Positions 1 to 9,359 of a stretch of 64,000 nt of DNA are shown here, one piece after another. The notes beneath the pieces were generated by a model. The model saw only the letters and a list, made by a program, of their open reading frames with translations, had not been told where the DNA came from and ran no database searches. The translations under genes were made by a program, and so were the position numbers. The stretch is from Alistipes sp. (lineage in GTDB: Bacteria; Bacteroidota; Bacteroidia; Bacteroidales; Rikenellaceae): positions 56,490-120,489 of the forward strand of contig JAHHQK010000004.1 in assembly GCA_020026435.1 (NCBI GenBank), in the 5' to 3' direction. Position 1 is the stretch's first letter. Each line of letters starts with the position of its first letter.

Positions 1-605
1 TGTTGCTGCTGGCGCTGGTAGTTCTTCTGGGGACGCGCCATATAGTGCTGTTTATAGTCGCTTCGGAGGTTATTCAGCGCCACTTCATCGATTTCGATGC
101 CACCTTCCGACATCCGCTTTATATCTTTTATGATGACCTCGTTGTTGGGATGCTCCTGGTTGTACTCGTAGCTCTTGGCACGCATATAGCGGGCCAGATT
201 GCCCACGGCGCGGGTCACGGCCTGGGGATCCTCGATCGCGGCCAGGCTCTTGATCATGCGAGCCACGTATTTGCCGTAGTGCTTCGACTCGACACGTCCC
301 TGCGTGTAGTCCAGCTTGCGGGGCGTTATGGTCAGCTCCTCGCGCGAGGGTCGCGGATAGGGCGAGTCGACATCCAGCTGGAAATCAGACATGATGAACA
401 GATGGTCCCACAACTTGTGCGTGAAGTCGGCCGTATCGCGCAGCAGGGGGTTCAGATTGCCCATCACGGCAATCACGGCACGGGCCTGGCGGTTGCGTTC
501 GTGGCGGTCCTCGATCTCCATGAGCGAATCGATCATCTCGTGGATGTGACGTCCGTACTCGGGCAGGAACAGCTTGCGGCGCGTGTAATTATAGTTTTTT
601 TTCAT
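1..605 (-). CDS. DUF4290 family protein (3' end cut by window edge)
   Basis: The reading frame starts at ATG 605-603 with MKKNYNYTRRKLFLPEYGRH and stays open to the window edge, so only about 201 residues are seen. Features such as MIDSLMEIEDR, MGNLNPLLRD, KLWDHLFIMS and YGKYVARMIKSL match my memory of the DUF4290 family, a soluble Bacteroidetes-specific protein of unknown function. There is no signal peptide or membrane segment. In other Bacteroidetes it often lies upstream of murA and rimM (recalled, not visible here). A good promoter lies about 150 nt upstream. The visible tail is Gln-rich. The family is fairly sure; the function is unknown. Confidence 0.8.
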   Translation of the reverse strand, partial: MKKNYNYTRRKLFLPEYGRHIHEMIDSLMEIEDRHERNRQARAVIAVMGNLNPLLRDTADFTHKLWDHLFIMSDFQLDVDSPYPRPSREELTITPRKLDYTQGRVESKHYGKYVARMIKSLAAIEDPQAVTRAVGNLARYMRAKSYEYNQEHPNNEVIIKDIKRMSEGGIEIDEVALNNLRSDYKQHYMARPQKNYQRQQQ

Positions 606-764
606 ATAGTTGTTATGGTTCGGATCTCTATTGGGCACGGTCCGCAAAAAGCATCGGGAGGGCCGCCCCCATGAGTCGTTTCAGATGAATTTTACAGTCG
701 ATTTACTCCTAATGGCGAAGGATTACGGATTGGTTTCGCAGCAGAGAAAACGGTAACTTTGGGA

Positions 765-795
765 CAAAGATAGCGCAACCCGGGCCAAAATCAAA
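765..795 (-). promoter_or_regulatory. Promoter for the DUF4290 gene
   Basis: On the minus strand TTTG (795-792) is followed after exactly 19 nt by TATCTTTG (772-765), a full match to the Bacteroidetes -33/-7 pattern. Transcription would start near 758, giving a leader of about 150 nt. A plus-strand TAACTTTG at 754-761 overlaps this region and may serve the divergent regulator, but its -33 element is poor. Confidence 0.7.
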
Positions 796-877
796 ATATC
801 GGACGGTTTTGCCCCGACGGCTTGCTTTATCGTCAATAAATCGGACAAATGTAATAAAAAAATAGGAAATACAAGAC

Positions 878-2011
878 ATGGCAAAAGTTTTAATCGTCGA
901 CCATTCAAAAAGTATGCGAAACACACTGCGCGAGCGGCTCGAATATGAAGGATTCACCGCCGAGGCGGTCGAAGACCCCCGGATCGCCTCGCGTCTGTGC
1001 CACAAGATACCCTTCGATCTGATCCTCTCCGACACGGGCAGCCGCATCCCCGACACCGACATCCCCTACATCGTCCTCACGCCCAAGGGCTCGATTCCCT
1101 CGGCGGTCGAGGCCGTGCGCAACGGGGCGAGCGATTACCTGACCTGTCCGATCGACATGAACCGCCTGTTGCGCTCGATCCACCACCTGACCGACCATCC
1201 CGCCTCCGAGCCTCAACCCTCTGCCCCCGCACCGCGCCGCCACCCCTCCCGCAGCGGGTTCCGCGCCGAGGAGATCATCGGCTCGTCGCCACAGATCGAG
1301 CGCGTCAAACGCCTCATCGACAAGGTCGCCCCGTGTGAGGCGCGGGTACTGATCACCGGCGAGAACGGCACGGGCAAGGAGCTCGTGGCCCACTGGATGC
1401 ACGCCAAAAGCCCGCGGCGCGACGCTCCTTTCGTGGAGGTCAACTGCGCGGCCATCCCCTCCGAGCTGATCGAGAGCGAGCTGTTCGGCCACGAGAAGGG
1501 TGCCTTCACCTCGGCCATCAAACAACGCCGCGGCAAATTCGAGCAGGCCGACGGCGGAACGCTCTTCATGGACGAAATCGGCGACATGTCGCTCAGCGCC
1601 CAGGCCAAGGTACTGCGTGCACTCCAGGAGCGCAAGATCTGCCGCGTGGGCAGCGACAAGGACATCGACGTCGATGTGCGCGTGATCGCCGCCACGAACA
1701 AGAATCTGCGCGAGGAGATCCGCCGCGGCAACTTCCGCGAGGACCTCTACCACCGCATCGGGGTGATCATCGTGCGGGTGCCGCCCCTGAGGGAACACTC
1801 GGCCGACATTCCCCAGCTGACCCGCCACTTCATCCGCACCCTCTCGTCGGAGTACCACCGCGACGAGAAGGAGATCACGCCCGAGGCCGTCGAGGCCCTG
1901 AGCCGTATGTCGTGGAGCGGCAACATCCGCGAGCTGAGAAACGTTATCGAGCGCCTGCTCGTCCTCTCCGACGAGCGCATCACGCTGGACGACGTCCACA
2001 ACTACTGTTAG
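878..2011 (+). CDS. Sigma-54-type AAA+ regulator with degenerate receiver and no HTH
   Basis: NtrC-like protein of 377 aa. Residues 1-105 resemble a response-regulator receiver (MAKVLIVDHS, DLILSD, ending YLTCPID). The segment after the putative phospho-Asp is about 18 residues shorter than usual, and the conserved Lys of the TKP motif is Cys. Residues about 135-365 form the AAA+ domain, with Walker A GENGTGKE (162-169), a GAFTSA version of the sigma-54-contacting GAFTGA loop (208-213), Walker B GGTLFMDEIGD and an arginine-finger region FREDLYHR. The protein stops after DERITLDDVHNYC, where a Fis-type helix-turn-helix would normally follow. It is therefore likely a sigma-54 activator working without its own DNA-binding domain or by partner binding. 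AAA+ assignment is sure; phosphorylation is doubtful. Confidence 0.9.
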   Translation: MAKVLIVDHSKSMRNTLRERLEYEGFTAEAVEDPRIASRLCHKIPFDLILSDTGSRIPDTDIPYIVLTPKGSIPSAVEAVRNGASDYLTCPIDMNRLLRSIHHLTDHPASEPQPSAPAPRRHPSRSGFRAEEIIGSSPQIERVKRLIDKVAPCEARVLITGENGTGKELVAHWMHAKSPRRDAPFVEVNCAAIPSELIESELFGHEKGAFTSAIKQRRGKFEQADGGTLFMDEIGDMSLSAQAKVLRALQERKICRVGSDKDIDVDVRVIAATNKNLREEIRRGNFREDLYHRIGVIIVRVPPLREHSADIPQLTRHFIRTLSSEYHRDEKEITPEAVEALSRMSWSGNIRELRNVIERLLVLSDERITLDDVHNYC

Positions 2012-2270
2012 CCCCGCGGCAAGGGCAAAACAAAGGACAGGAACAAAGCCAGGACAGGGACAAGGGCTAATCCGCCCCGCAAAACCCACCCCGCAAGCCC
2101 TGTTTCCCAAACCGTATGGGCAGTAAAACTCCCGCTCCGGAGATTCATTCCGCACAAGATCCCCGCACCGCACACACAGCACCGCCCCGGCCGCACCGTA
2201 CTGCACCGTCGGCTCTGCTCCGAGCCCCACAAAAAGACACTTTCGAAGACACATTTTCGCCCCTTCGGGA

Positions 2271-2334
2271 AAAACATCGGAGACGGCTTTCCGCTCCCCA
2301 ACCGGGGAACACGGCAAGCCGTCTCCGATGTTTT
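2271..2334. terminator. Bidirectional terminator, 19-bp perfect stem
   Basis: Positions 2271-2289 and 2316-2334 are perfect reverse complements (19 bp), with a nested TCCCC/GGGGA hairpin in the loop. T-runs follow on both strands, so it can stop both the upstream regulator and the convergent phosphatase gene. The rest of the 2012-2454 gap shows no supported gene. Confidence 0.85.
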
Positions 2335-2454
2335 ATATATGTTCCGAATCCCTGCAACAGAACCCGGCCTGCATCAAGGTCTGATCCTCCGGCTGCGACA
2401 ACCCCTGTCCTCCGGCCTCAAGTCCCAGCCCACGAGCGACAGACCCTCAACCGC

Positions 2455-3108
2455 CTACAACAGGGCGAGGATCTCCTCCGCACGGTCGACGATGTGGTCG
2501 GCGTGGCACTCCTCCAGCTCCTCGCGGCGGCGGAATCCCCACGAACAGCCCACCGAACGCACCCGTGCGGCGGCGGCCGTCTGCATATCTATTCCCGAAT
2601 CACCGACATAAAGCACCCGACTGCGGTCTGCACCCGTCATGGCCAACAGATCCTCCACGATGCGGGGATCGGGCTTGAGGGGTACATCGGGACGCTGGCC
2701 CAGCACCCCCGCAAACGGAATCCCGCCAAAGAAGCGTCCGACCAGTTTCTCGGTGCCGGCCTGGAACTTGTTTGAGGCCACGGCCACCTTCACCCCGCGG
2801 CGGACCAGCTCGGCCAGCAGGTCGGGGATACCCTCGTAGGGTTTCGTGTTGATGTCGATATGGGCCGTGTAGTATTTCACAAAGTCGTTGCGCACCGCAG
2901 CCACAAATTCGGGCGTGCGCATCTCCTCGGGCAAGGCCCGCTCCACCAGGCGGAGGATACCGTTGCCGACAAATCCGCAATACTCCTCATAGGTATGCTG
3001 CGGCAGGGAGTGCATTCCCAGTACCACGTTGCACGAAGCGGCCAGGTCGCCGATCGTGTTGAGCAGCGTGCCGTCCAGGTCGAAAATCACCAGTTCCGTA
3101 TTCATCAT
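2455..3108 (-). CDS. HAD family hydrolase, phosphoglycolate phosphatase-like
   Basis: Soluble protein of 217 aa with all four HAD motifs: FDLDGTLLNT (nucleophile Asp and acid/base Asp), VAVASNKF (motif II), LKPDPRIV (motif III Lys) and YVGDSGIDMQTA (motif IV acidic pair). The helical cap between motifs I and II is of the Gph/PGMB type. It probably dephosphorylates a small phosphorylated metabolite such as 2-phosphoglycolate, but the substrate cannot be read from sequence. Two adjacent ATGs open the frame; the first is used. It lies 61 nt after the CapA-like gene and has its own promoter overlapping the end of that gene. Confidence 0.88.
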   Translation of the reverse strand: MMNTELVIFDLDGTLLNTIGDLAASCNVVLGMHSLPQHTYEEYCGFVGNGILRLVERALPEEMRTPEFVAAVRNDFVKYYTAHIDINTKPYEGIPDLLAELVRRGVKVAVASNKFQAGTEKLVGRFFGGIPFAGVLGQRPDVPLKPDPRIVEDLLAMTGADRSRVLYVGDSGIDMQTAAAARVRSVGCSWGFRRREELEECHADHIVDRAEEILALL

Positions 3109-3143
3109 TTTCCTAAATTCTCAGATTCGTTGTTTCCGGGGGA

Positions 3144-3174
3144 CAAAAGTATAAAATTTTCCCGCGCGATCAAA
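3144..3174 (-). promoter_or_regulatory. Promoter for the HAD phosphatase
   Basis: On the minus strand TTTG (3174-3171), 19 nt, then TACTTTTG (3151-3144): a full consensus match. The -33 element overlaps the stop codon of the upstream CapA-like gene. The start site would be near 3137, about 30 nt before the ATG. Confidence 0.7.
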
Positions 3175-4402
3175 TTTTCACCCCTCGGCGCGTGTCGTCC
3201 ATGAAGAGGTCGTAGGCCCGGCGCTCGTCGGCGGTCATCCCGAGCGTGTCGCCCACCTCGGGCGGGATCAGCCGGTAATCGCGACGGCGCACCCACACGG
3301 GCGTGACCTCCGCCCGGAAGCGTTTCCCGCCATCGGCCCCGATCCCCACCTCGACCTCCAGCACCAGACCTCCGTCGGAGTATCTCTGCCGCTGGTTCGA
3401 GACGAAATTGCCGAGTGAATAGGCCACCACGCCTCTGTCGTCACACACGACGGGCTGCACCACATGGGGATGGCTGCCGATCACCAGATCGACCCCCTCG
3501 CGGCGCAGGAACTCCCCCACGAGGATCTGCTCCCGCGAAGGCGTACGCTCATACTCCACGCCCCAGTGCAGGCAGACGACTACACACTCCGCCCCGAGCC
3601 TCAACGCCCGGGCAATATCGCCGCGCATCGAGAGCGTGTCGATCGGGTTAACCCTCCGCCCCCGCGGCACGGGCATTCCGTTGGTGCCGTAGGTATAGTT
3701 GAGCAGGGCGATGCGGATGCCGCCCCGCTCGATCATCAGCGGATGGTTGTCCTCGAAGTCCTCCCCGGCAACAAACACACCCGTATGGGCCATGCCCCTC
3801 CGCTTCAGTTCGCGGACGGTCGTGTCGATCCCCTCCCCACCGCCGTCGCAGCAGTGGTTGTTGGCCAGCAAGGCCACATCGACCCCCATGAAGACCAGGG
3901 CGTCGGCCAGGGTCTTCGGCGAGCGGAACAACGGGTAACCCGTATATCGACCGCCGTCGGTCAGCGTCGTTTCGAGGTTGACCACCCCCAGATCACTGCG
4001 GCGGAAGCGGTCGGCCACCCATTCAAACGGCCCCGTGAAGTCGTAGCCTTCCCTGCGCCGTGCCACCGTGAGCTGGGGCGTATGGACCATCAGATCCCCC
4101 GCAAAGCACAACCGCACACAACGCTCCCCATCCATCCGATGTGAGGTTCCGGACGCTTGCTCCGATGCGTGGGCGGAAGCCCGCAGCACAGCATCCTTGC
4201 CAACACCCCGTAGAGCATATTTTCCACAGCCCCGCATCGAAGCATCCTTTTCCGCGGCACACACCTCCGCCTCCCGTTTTTCCACACGGGACATCGCCTC
4301 CCGGTATCGGCATTCGCCCGCCAAAGTTCCGCCCACGGCCGCCACAAAGGCAACCAGCCACCACAGCCCCCGCGAGCAATATCTGCGCAATCCTTCAATC
4401 AT
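3170..4402 (-). CDS. CapA family (PGA_cap) protein, membrane-anchored
   Basis: The chosen ATG (4402) gives 410 aa beginning MIEGLRRYCSRGLWWL, followed by a hydrophobic segment (WWLVAFVAAVGGTLAG) that works as signal anchor. The open frame runs further upstream, but that extension is Arg/Gly-rich and unlike coding sequence. The conserved CapA/metallophosphoesterase-like core begins near residue 95: FAGDLMVH, VNLETTLT, LLANNHCCDGG, CLHWGVEY, VIGSHPHVVQP, YSLGNFVSNQ. Founding members act in poly-gamma-glutamate capsule synthesis, but no other capsule genes are nearby, so the role is open. The segment between anchor and core (about residues 30-90) is low-complexity and poorly conserved in appearance. 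Confidence 0.82.
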   Translation of the reverse strand: MIEGLRRYCSRGLWWLVAFVAAVGGTLAGECRYREAMSRVEKREAEVCAAEKDASMRGCGKYALRGVGKDAVLRASAHASEQASGTSHRMDGERCVRLCFAGDLMVHTPQLTVARRREGYDFTGPFEWVADRFRRSDLGVVNLETTLTDGGRYTGYPLFRSPKTLADALVFMGVDVALLANNHCCDGGGEGIDTTVRELKRRGMAHTGVFVAGEDFEDNHPLMIERGGIRIALLNYTYGTNGMPVPRGRRVNPIDTLSMRGDIARALRLGAECVVVCLHWGVEYERTPSREQILVGEFLRREGVDLVIGSHPHVVQPVVCDDRGVVAYSLGNFVSNQRQRYSDGGLVLEVEVGIGADGGKRFRAEVTPVWVRRRDYRLIPPEVGDTLGMTADERRAYDLFMDDTRRGVKI

Positions 4403-4807
4403 AATTCCAATCCTTAATATTATCCTCAACACGCCCCATCGGTGCGCCCGCCCCGAACGTTCCCGGAGCAATACTCCATCCGAGAGCCTGCACCCCGCAA
4501 AGGCCCGCCCCTCCCGGAAGGCGATACCCCGAAGGTCTCCGCTCCGAAAGCCGTCCCAACCGAACAACGCCCCCGACAGAACCCAAGACTTCCCGACAGG
4601 ACCGAACGCCCCCGATAGAACCCAAGTCCCGCTCCGACACCGCGAGATGCCCCCTCCCGACAGAACAGAGGAACGTCCCCCGCAACCGAGAAAACGCTCC
4701 TCTTTTCCACTCCTCCCCCTCTGCCTCCTGCCCGCAGGACGGCGGCTGAGGAGGGGGGGGGAATATGTCCTCCGACCGGAAGTCTTACATTACAAAAGAC
4801 GCCCTCT
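4403..4807. other. Gene-free GC-rich interval with imperfect direct repeats
   Basis: No supported gene. Two imperfect copies of a roughly 40-nt unit containing CGCCCCCGAYAGAACCCAAG occur near 4562-4600 and 4603-4640. A weaker partial copy (CCCGACAGAAC) lies near 4656, and a run of G lies near 4750-4760. It may be decayed sequence. Confidence 0.45.
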
Positions 4808-6928
4808 CTATTTACCGAGGCCCATCTTGTCGATCAAAGCCTTCGTCTCGGGCTTGTGGCCGCGGAAGTTGACGTAGAGGGTCATCGGGTGATCCGTTCC
4901 GCCCTTCGAGAGCAGCTCTTCGCGGAACTTCGTCGATACCTCGCGGTTGAAGATTCCCTTCTGCTCGAAGAGCGAGAAGGCATCGGCCTCCAGCACCTCG
5001 GCCCACTTGTAGCCGTAGTAACCCGCGGCGTAGCCACCACCGAAGATATGGCTGAAAGCCGTCGAGATCGACGTACCCTCCACCGACGGCAGTATGCGCG
5101 TAGGCTCCAGGGCCTGCTTCTCGAACCGCTCGACATCGCCCTCAAACGGCTCGCGGAGCGTGTGCCAGGCCATATCGATCATGCCGAAGGTCAGCTGACG
5201 CACGTTGCCATAGGCGGCCTGGTAGTTCTTGGCGGCCACGATTCGGTCGACCAGCTCCTCGGGGATCGGCTCTCCCGTCCGGTAGTGCACGGCCCACAGA
5301 TCCAGAAACTCCTTCTCGGTGGCCCAGTTCTCCATGAGCTGCGAGGGCAGCTCCACGAAGTCGCGGTAGACGTTCGTTCCGGTCAGCGACTCATACTGTC
5401 CCTCACCCAGCATACCATGGAGCGAGTGTCCGAACTCGTGGAGGAAGGTCTCCACCTCGTCGAAAGTGAGCAGCGAGGGGGTATCACCCGCGGGCTTGGT
5501 GAAGTTCATCACCAGCGACACCAGCGGACGGGTCTCCTTGCCGTCGACGATCTTCGTGCCACGGAACTCGGTCATCCACGCCCCGCCGCGCTTGGTGGCA
5601 CGGGGGAAAAAGTCCAGGTAGAGGACCGCCATGAAGCGTCCCTGCTCGTCGGTCACATCGTAGGCCGTCACCTCGGGATGATAAACCGTGATGTCCCTGT
5701 TGGGCGTAAAGTTCAGACCGTAGAGCTTGTTGGCCAGCATGAAGACACCCTTGCGGACGTTCTCCAGCTTGAAGTAGGGCTTCAGCATCTCATCGTTCAT
5801 CGCATAGGTCTCGTCCTTGTATTTTTCGCTGTAATAGGCGTAGTCCCAGGGCATCAGCTCGCCCTCGAATCCCTGCTTGGCGGCATAGTCGCACACCGTG
5901 CGGTAGTCCTTGCGGGCGTAGTCACGGGTGGCGTCGAGCAGCTCCTTCAGGAAAGCCGTGACCGTAGGCGTTGACTCCGCCATGCGATCCTCCAGCGTAT
6001 AGTCGGCATAGGAGTCGTAGCCCAACAGACGGGCGATCTTCAGACGCGTGTTGACCAGCTCGCGCACCACCTCCGTATTGTCATGCTCGCCGCCCAGGGC
6101 GCGAGTGTTGTAGGCCCGCCAGACCTGCTCCTTGAGCTCGCGGTTGGAACTGTAACGCAGGAAATTGAAGATCGAGGGAGCCTGAAGTGTCACCGTCCAT
6201 CCCTTCTGCTTGCGCTCGCGGGCCTCCTCGGCCATACCCTCGCGGATCAGGGCCGGGATCTCCTCCACAACCTTGGGATCGGTGATGTTCAGCGCATAGG
6301 CGTTGGTTGCGGCCAGCACGTTCTGACCGAACTTCAGCGAGAGGTTCGACAGTGCGGTCGAATATTGGCGGTAGAGCACCTTGTCCTCGTCCGAAAGGGC
6401 CGCGCCCTCGCGTGCGAATCCCTTATAGGTATTCTCCAGCAGCTTGCGATCCTCCTTCGAGAGTCTCCACCCCGGATGCTCATAGACCTGCTTCACGCGC
6501 TCGAAGAGGCGGGGGTTGAGCAGAATGTCGTTGCTCAGGGCCACCAGCTTGGGCTGCACGCGCTCGGCGATCTGCTGCATCTGCTCCGTGGCGTCAGCCT
6601 CCAGGAGGTTGAAGAACAGTCCGCTGATGCGGTTCAGAAGCGCCCCTTGGCGTTCGAGGGCCACGATCGTATTGCCGAACGTGGGTTTCGAGGGGTTATT
6701 GACAATGGCCACCAGCTCGGCACGCGAGCAGGCAATGGCCGCATCGAAGGCGGGTTCGTAATGCTCCACCCGGATCAGATCAAACGGGGGAGTTGCATGG
6801 GGAGTATTCCACTCGACCAGCAGCGGATTCGACCGGTCCAATTCGGGCAGCACGGCCTTCGGGATCGAGTTGTCGGCACATCCGGCCGTGAAAGCAGCAA
6901 ATGTCATCATTAAAATCGCTTTTTTCAT
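4808..6928 (-). CDS. dcp: M3 family dipeptidyl carboxypeptidase, lipoprotein (copy 1)
   Basis: Zinc peptidase of 706 aa. The N-terminus is a lipoprotein signal (MKKAILMMTFAAFTAGCADN; lipobox TAGC), so it should sit in the periplasm or on the outer membrane. The catalytic motif FLHEFGHSLHGML lies near residues 495-505 and the downstream Glu ligand is expected in the following helix. Total length and the C-terminal GGYAAGYYGYKWAEVLEADAF block fit Dcp, which removes dipeptides from peptide C-termini. It follows a paralogue by 78 nt on the same strand, so the two are probably cotranscribed. Confidence 0.93.
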   Translation of the reverse strand: MKKAILMMTFAAFTAGCADNSIPKAVLPELDRSNPLLVEWNTPHATPPFDLIRVEHYEPAFDAAIACSRAELVAIVNNPSKPTFGNTIVALERQGALLNRISGLFFNLLEADATEQMQQIAERVQPKLVALSNDILLNPRLFERVKQVYEHPGWRLSKEDRKLLENTYKGFAREGAALSDEDKVLYRQYSTALSNLSLKFGQNVLAATNAYALNITDPKVVEEIPALIREGMAEEARERKQKGWTVTLQAPSIFNFLRYSSNRELKEQVWRAYNTRALGGEHDNTEVVRELVNTRLKIARLLGYDSYADYTLEDRMAESTPTVTAFLKELLDATRDYARKDYRTVCDYAAKQGFEGELMPWDYAYYSEKYKDETYAMNDEMLKPYFKLENVRKGVFMLANKLYGLNFTPNRDITVYHPEVTAYDVTDEQGRFMAVLYLDFFPRATKRGGAWMTEFRGTKIVDGKETRPLVSLVMNFTKPAGDTPSLLTFDEVETFLHEFGHSLHGMLGEGQYESLTGTNVYRDFVELPSQLMENWATEKEFLDLWAVHYRTGEPIPEELVDRIVAAKNYQAAYGNVRQLTFGMIDMAWHTLREPFEGDVERFEKQALEPTRILPSVEGTSISTAFSHIFGGGYAAGYYGYKWAEVLEADAFSLFEQKGIFNREVSTKFREELLSKGGTDHPMTLYVNFRGHKPETKALIDKMGLGK

Positions 6929-7006
6929 AGGGTTAATTTATTCTGATGTGTGAGTTTTAAGGTGCAGTAGGGGTACAGGGGGCATCGGGCGGATTCTTCG
7001 TCTCCT

Positions 7007-9244
7007 TTACAGTCCGATCGGATCGGCCACACGGCGCGAATCCCCGGCAGCGGGAGCCTCCGTGCGGGCATCACCGCCCACGGGAGCATTCACCCGCACC
7101 GAATCGGCCGCCACGGACTCCTCCTCCCCAGGTTCGGTCCACAGGCCTGCCGCCTTGAGCATAGGCTTGCGGTCGGGGTTCCGGCCGCGGAAGGCGCGGT
7201 AGAGCGACATTCCGTCCTCGGATCCTCCGCGCTCCAGGATGCGGCGGCGGAAACGGTCGGCCACACGGCGGTCGAACAGGTCGCCGCTCTCGCGGAAGGC
7301 CTCGAAGGCGTCCTTGTCCAGCACCTCGGCCCACGTATAAAAATAGTAGCCCGAGGAGTAGCCGCCCGCGAAGATGTGGGCGAAATAGGGATAGCGGTAG
7401 CGGGGTTCGATTTGGGGGATCAGCTCGCGACGCTCCCTCAAGGCGTTATGCTCGAAATCCGCAGGGTCGAAATCCGAGTAGTCGGTGATCGAGTGGATGT
7501 CCAGATCCGTGAGCGAGGCGGCGATCAGCTCCGTGGTCATGAATCCCCGGTTGAACAGACGGCTGTTGCGCAGTTTGTCGATCAGGAACTGGGGCATCGG
7601 CTCGTTGGTGCGGAAGTGGATGGCATAGTGACGCAGCATCTCGGGTTCAAAGGCCCAGTTCTCCATCACCTGCGAGGGCAGCTCCACGAAATCGCCCTCC
7701 ACCTCGGACAAGCCGCGGTACTTCACATCGTGGAACAGGAAGTGGAGCGCGTGACCGAATTCGTGGAAGAGGGTCTGTGTCTGGTCGATGTCCAGCTGGA
7801 CGAGCGTTCCCGGAGCGGGACGCGTGAAGTTGGTGACGATCGACACCACGGGAGCCACACGCTTGCCGTCGGCGTAAGACTGCTCGACATAGTTGCCGCA
7901 CCAGGCCCCCTGGCTCTTGCCCGGGCGCACGAAGAAGTCGAAATAGAGCACACCCAGGTGCGACTCGTCGGCATCGAGCACCTCGTAGGCCGTCACGTCG
8001 GTGTGGTAGACCGGCACTCCGATCGGGCGGAAGGTGATGCCGTAGAGACGGTTGGCCAGGAAAAAGATACCCTCCTGGACGTTGCCCAGCGTGAGGTACG
8101 GACGCACCATATCCTCATCAAGGGCGTATTTCTGCTTGCGGACCTTCTCGGCGTAGTACCACCAGTCCCACGACTCGAACTTTTCCTCGGGGTGATCCTT
8201 TCTGAAGAGGGGCTCCATCTCCGCCAGCTCCTTGCGGGCCGACTCCAGGGCCGGCGTCCAGATCTCATCGAGTAGCTCATAGGCCGCGGCGGGCGTCGAG
8301 GCCATCTCCCCGGCCGTGACGTAGGCCGCATAGGAGGTGTAGCCCAGCAGGTGGGCCTTCTCGCAACGCAGACGCACGAAGTCATTGACCAGTTTGCCGT
8401 TGTCGTATTCGTTGCCGTTGCTGCAACGGTTCAGATAGGCCTTGTAGATCTGCTCCCTCAGATCGCGGCGCGAGGAGTTGCTCAGGAAGGCGAACAGACT
8501 CGGGCGGTGGAGCGTGAAGACCCATTTGTTGTTGCCGAGTTTCAGCTCGCGGGCCGTGTGCTGGGCCTGCTCGCGGACCGTGGAGGGAAGACCCTCCAGA
8601 TCATCCTCGCCCAACTCCAGACGGAAGGCGTTGTTCTCGGCCAGGATATTGTTGCCGAAGCGGACCGAGAGCAGCGACAACTCCGAATTGATCTGCTGCA
8701 AACGCTCCTTGTCCTTTGCGTCGAGCTCCGCACCCGAACGCACAAAACGCTCGTAGGTCTTCTCCAGCAGACGCATCTGCTCGGCAGAGAGGCGGAACTC
8801 CCCGCGGCGATCATACACCTCGCGGATGCGGGCAAACAGACGCTCGTTCATCAGGATCCGGTCGTCGTGGGCCGACAACCGGGGCATGATCTGTTCTTCG
8901 AGACACTGCATCTCAGGGTTGGTCTCGGCCGCACAGAGCATACCGAAAACCGAGGATACCTGTTCCAGTTCGCGCCCCGCCTCGTCGAAGGCCAGAATGA
9001 CGTTCTCGAACGTGGATTCGTCGTTATTCGACACGATGGCGTCGATCTGAGCGTTGTTCAACGACATGGCCCGCTCGAAGGCAGGCAGGAAATGTGCGGG
9101 TTCGATGCGATCGAACGGAGGCACTCCATAGGGCGTGTCCCACTGCACGAAGAACGGATTTTCCCCGACTTTTTCCGAGGTTCCGCATGCTCCCAGACTC
9201 ATAAGCAATACCATTGAAGACAATAAACCTGCAATACGTTTCAT
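7007..9244 (-). CDS. dcp: M3 family dipeptidyl carboxypeptidase, lipoprotein (copy 2)
   Basis: Protein of 745 aa, paralogous to the downstream gene. It has a lipoprotein signal (MKRIAGLLSSMVLLMSLGAC), the M3 motif LFHEFGHALHFLF near residue 493 and the shared C-terminal GGYSSGYYFYTWAEVLDKDAF block. It carries a C-terminal tail of about 40 residues rich in Ala, Asp and Arg that copy 1 lacks. Starts at ATG 9244, about 80 nt below a good promoter. It is probably the first gene of a two-gene peptidase operon. Confidence 0.93.
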   Translation of the reverse strand: MKRIAGLLSSMVLLMSLGACGTSEKVGENPFFVQWDTPYGVPPFDRIEPAHFLPAFERAMSLNNAQIDAIVSNNDESTFENVILAFDEAGRELEQVSSVFGMLCAAETNPEMQCLEEQIMPRLSAHDDRILMNERLFARIREVYDRRGEFRLSAEQMRLLEKTYERFVRSGAELDAKDKERLQQINSELSLLSVRFGNNILAENNAFRLELGEDDLEGLPSTVREQAQHTARELKLGNNKWVFTLHRPSLFAFLSNSSRRDLREQIYKAYLNRCSNGNEYDNGKLVNDFVRLRCEKAHLLGYTSYAAYVTAGEMASTPAAAYELLDEIWTPALESARKELAEMEPLFRKDHPEEKFESWDWWYYAEKVRKQKYALDEDMVRPYLTLGNVQEGIFFLANRLYGITFRPIGVPVYHTDVTAYEVLDADESHLGVLYFDFFVRPGKSQGAWCGNYVEQSYADGKRVAPVVSIVTNFTRPAPGTLVQLDIDQTQTLFHEFGHALHFLFHDVKYRGLSEVEGDFVELPSQVMENWAFEPEMLRHYAIHFRTNEPMPQFLIDKLRNSRLFNRGFMTTELIAASLTDLDIHSITDYSDFDPADFEHNALRERRELIPQIEPRYRYPYFAHIFAGGYSSGYYFYTWAEVLDKDAFEAFRESGDLFDRRVADRFRRRILERGGSEDGMSLYRAFRGRNPDRKPMLKAAGLWTEPGEEESVAADSVRVNAPVGGDARTEAPAAGDSRRVADPIGL

Positions 9245-9329
9245 CTATTCGCTATAATTTCGTGTATTTTATGTAACTTTGCGACCTGTATCGGCCCAAT
9301 TAACGAAAAACAAGCCGAAATATTATTTG

Positions 9330-9359
9330 CAAAGTTAATAAATTATCAACGCCATGCAA
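9330..9359 (-). promoter_or_regulatory. Promoter for the M3 peptidase pair
   Basis: On the minus strand TTG (9359-9357), 19 nt, then TAACTTTG (9337-9330). The predicted start is near 9323. The box overlaps the start of the divergent rsmE gene, which itself has a plus-strand TAACTTTG at 9274-9281, so the two transcripts would overlap at their 5' ends. Confidence 0.6.

Noticed and set aside
4403..4567. Longer N-terminus for the CapA-like protein
   Set aside because: The extra 55 residues would put the membrane anchor inside the protein, and they are Arg/Gly-rich as expected of non-coding GC-rich sequence.
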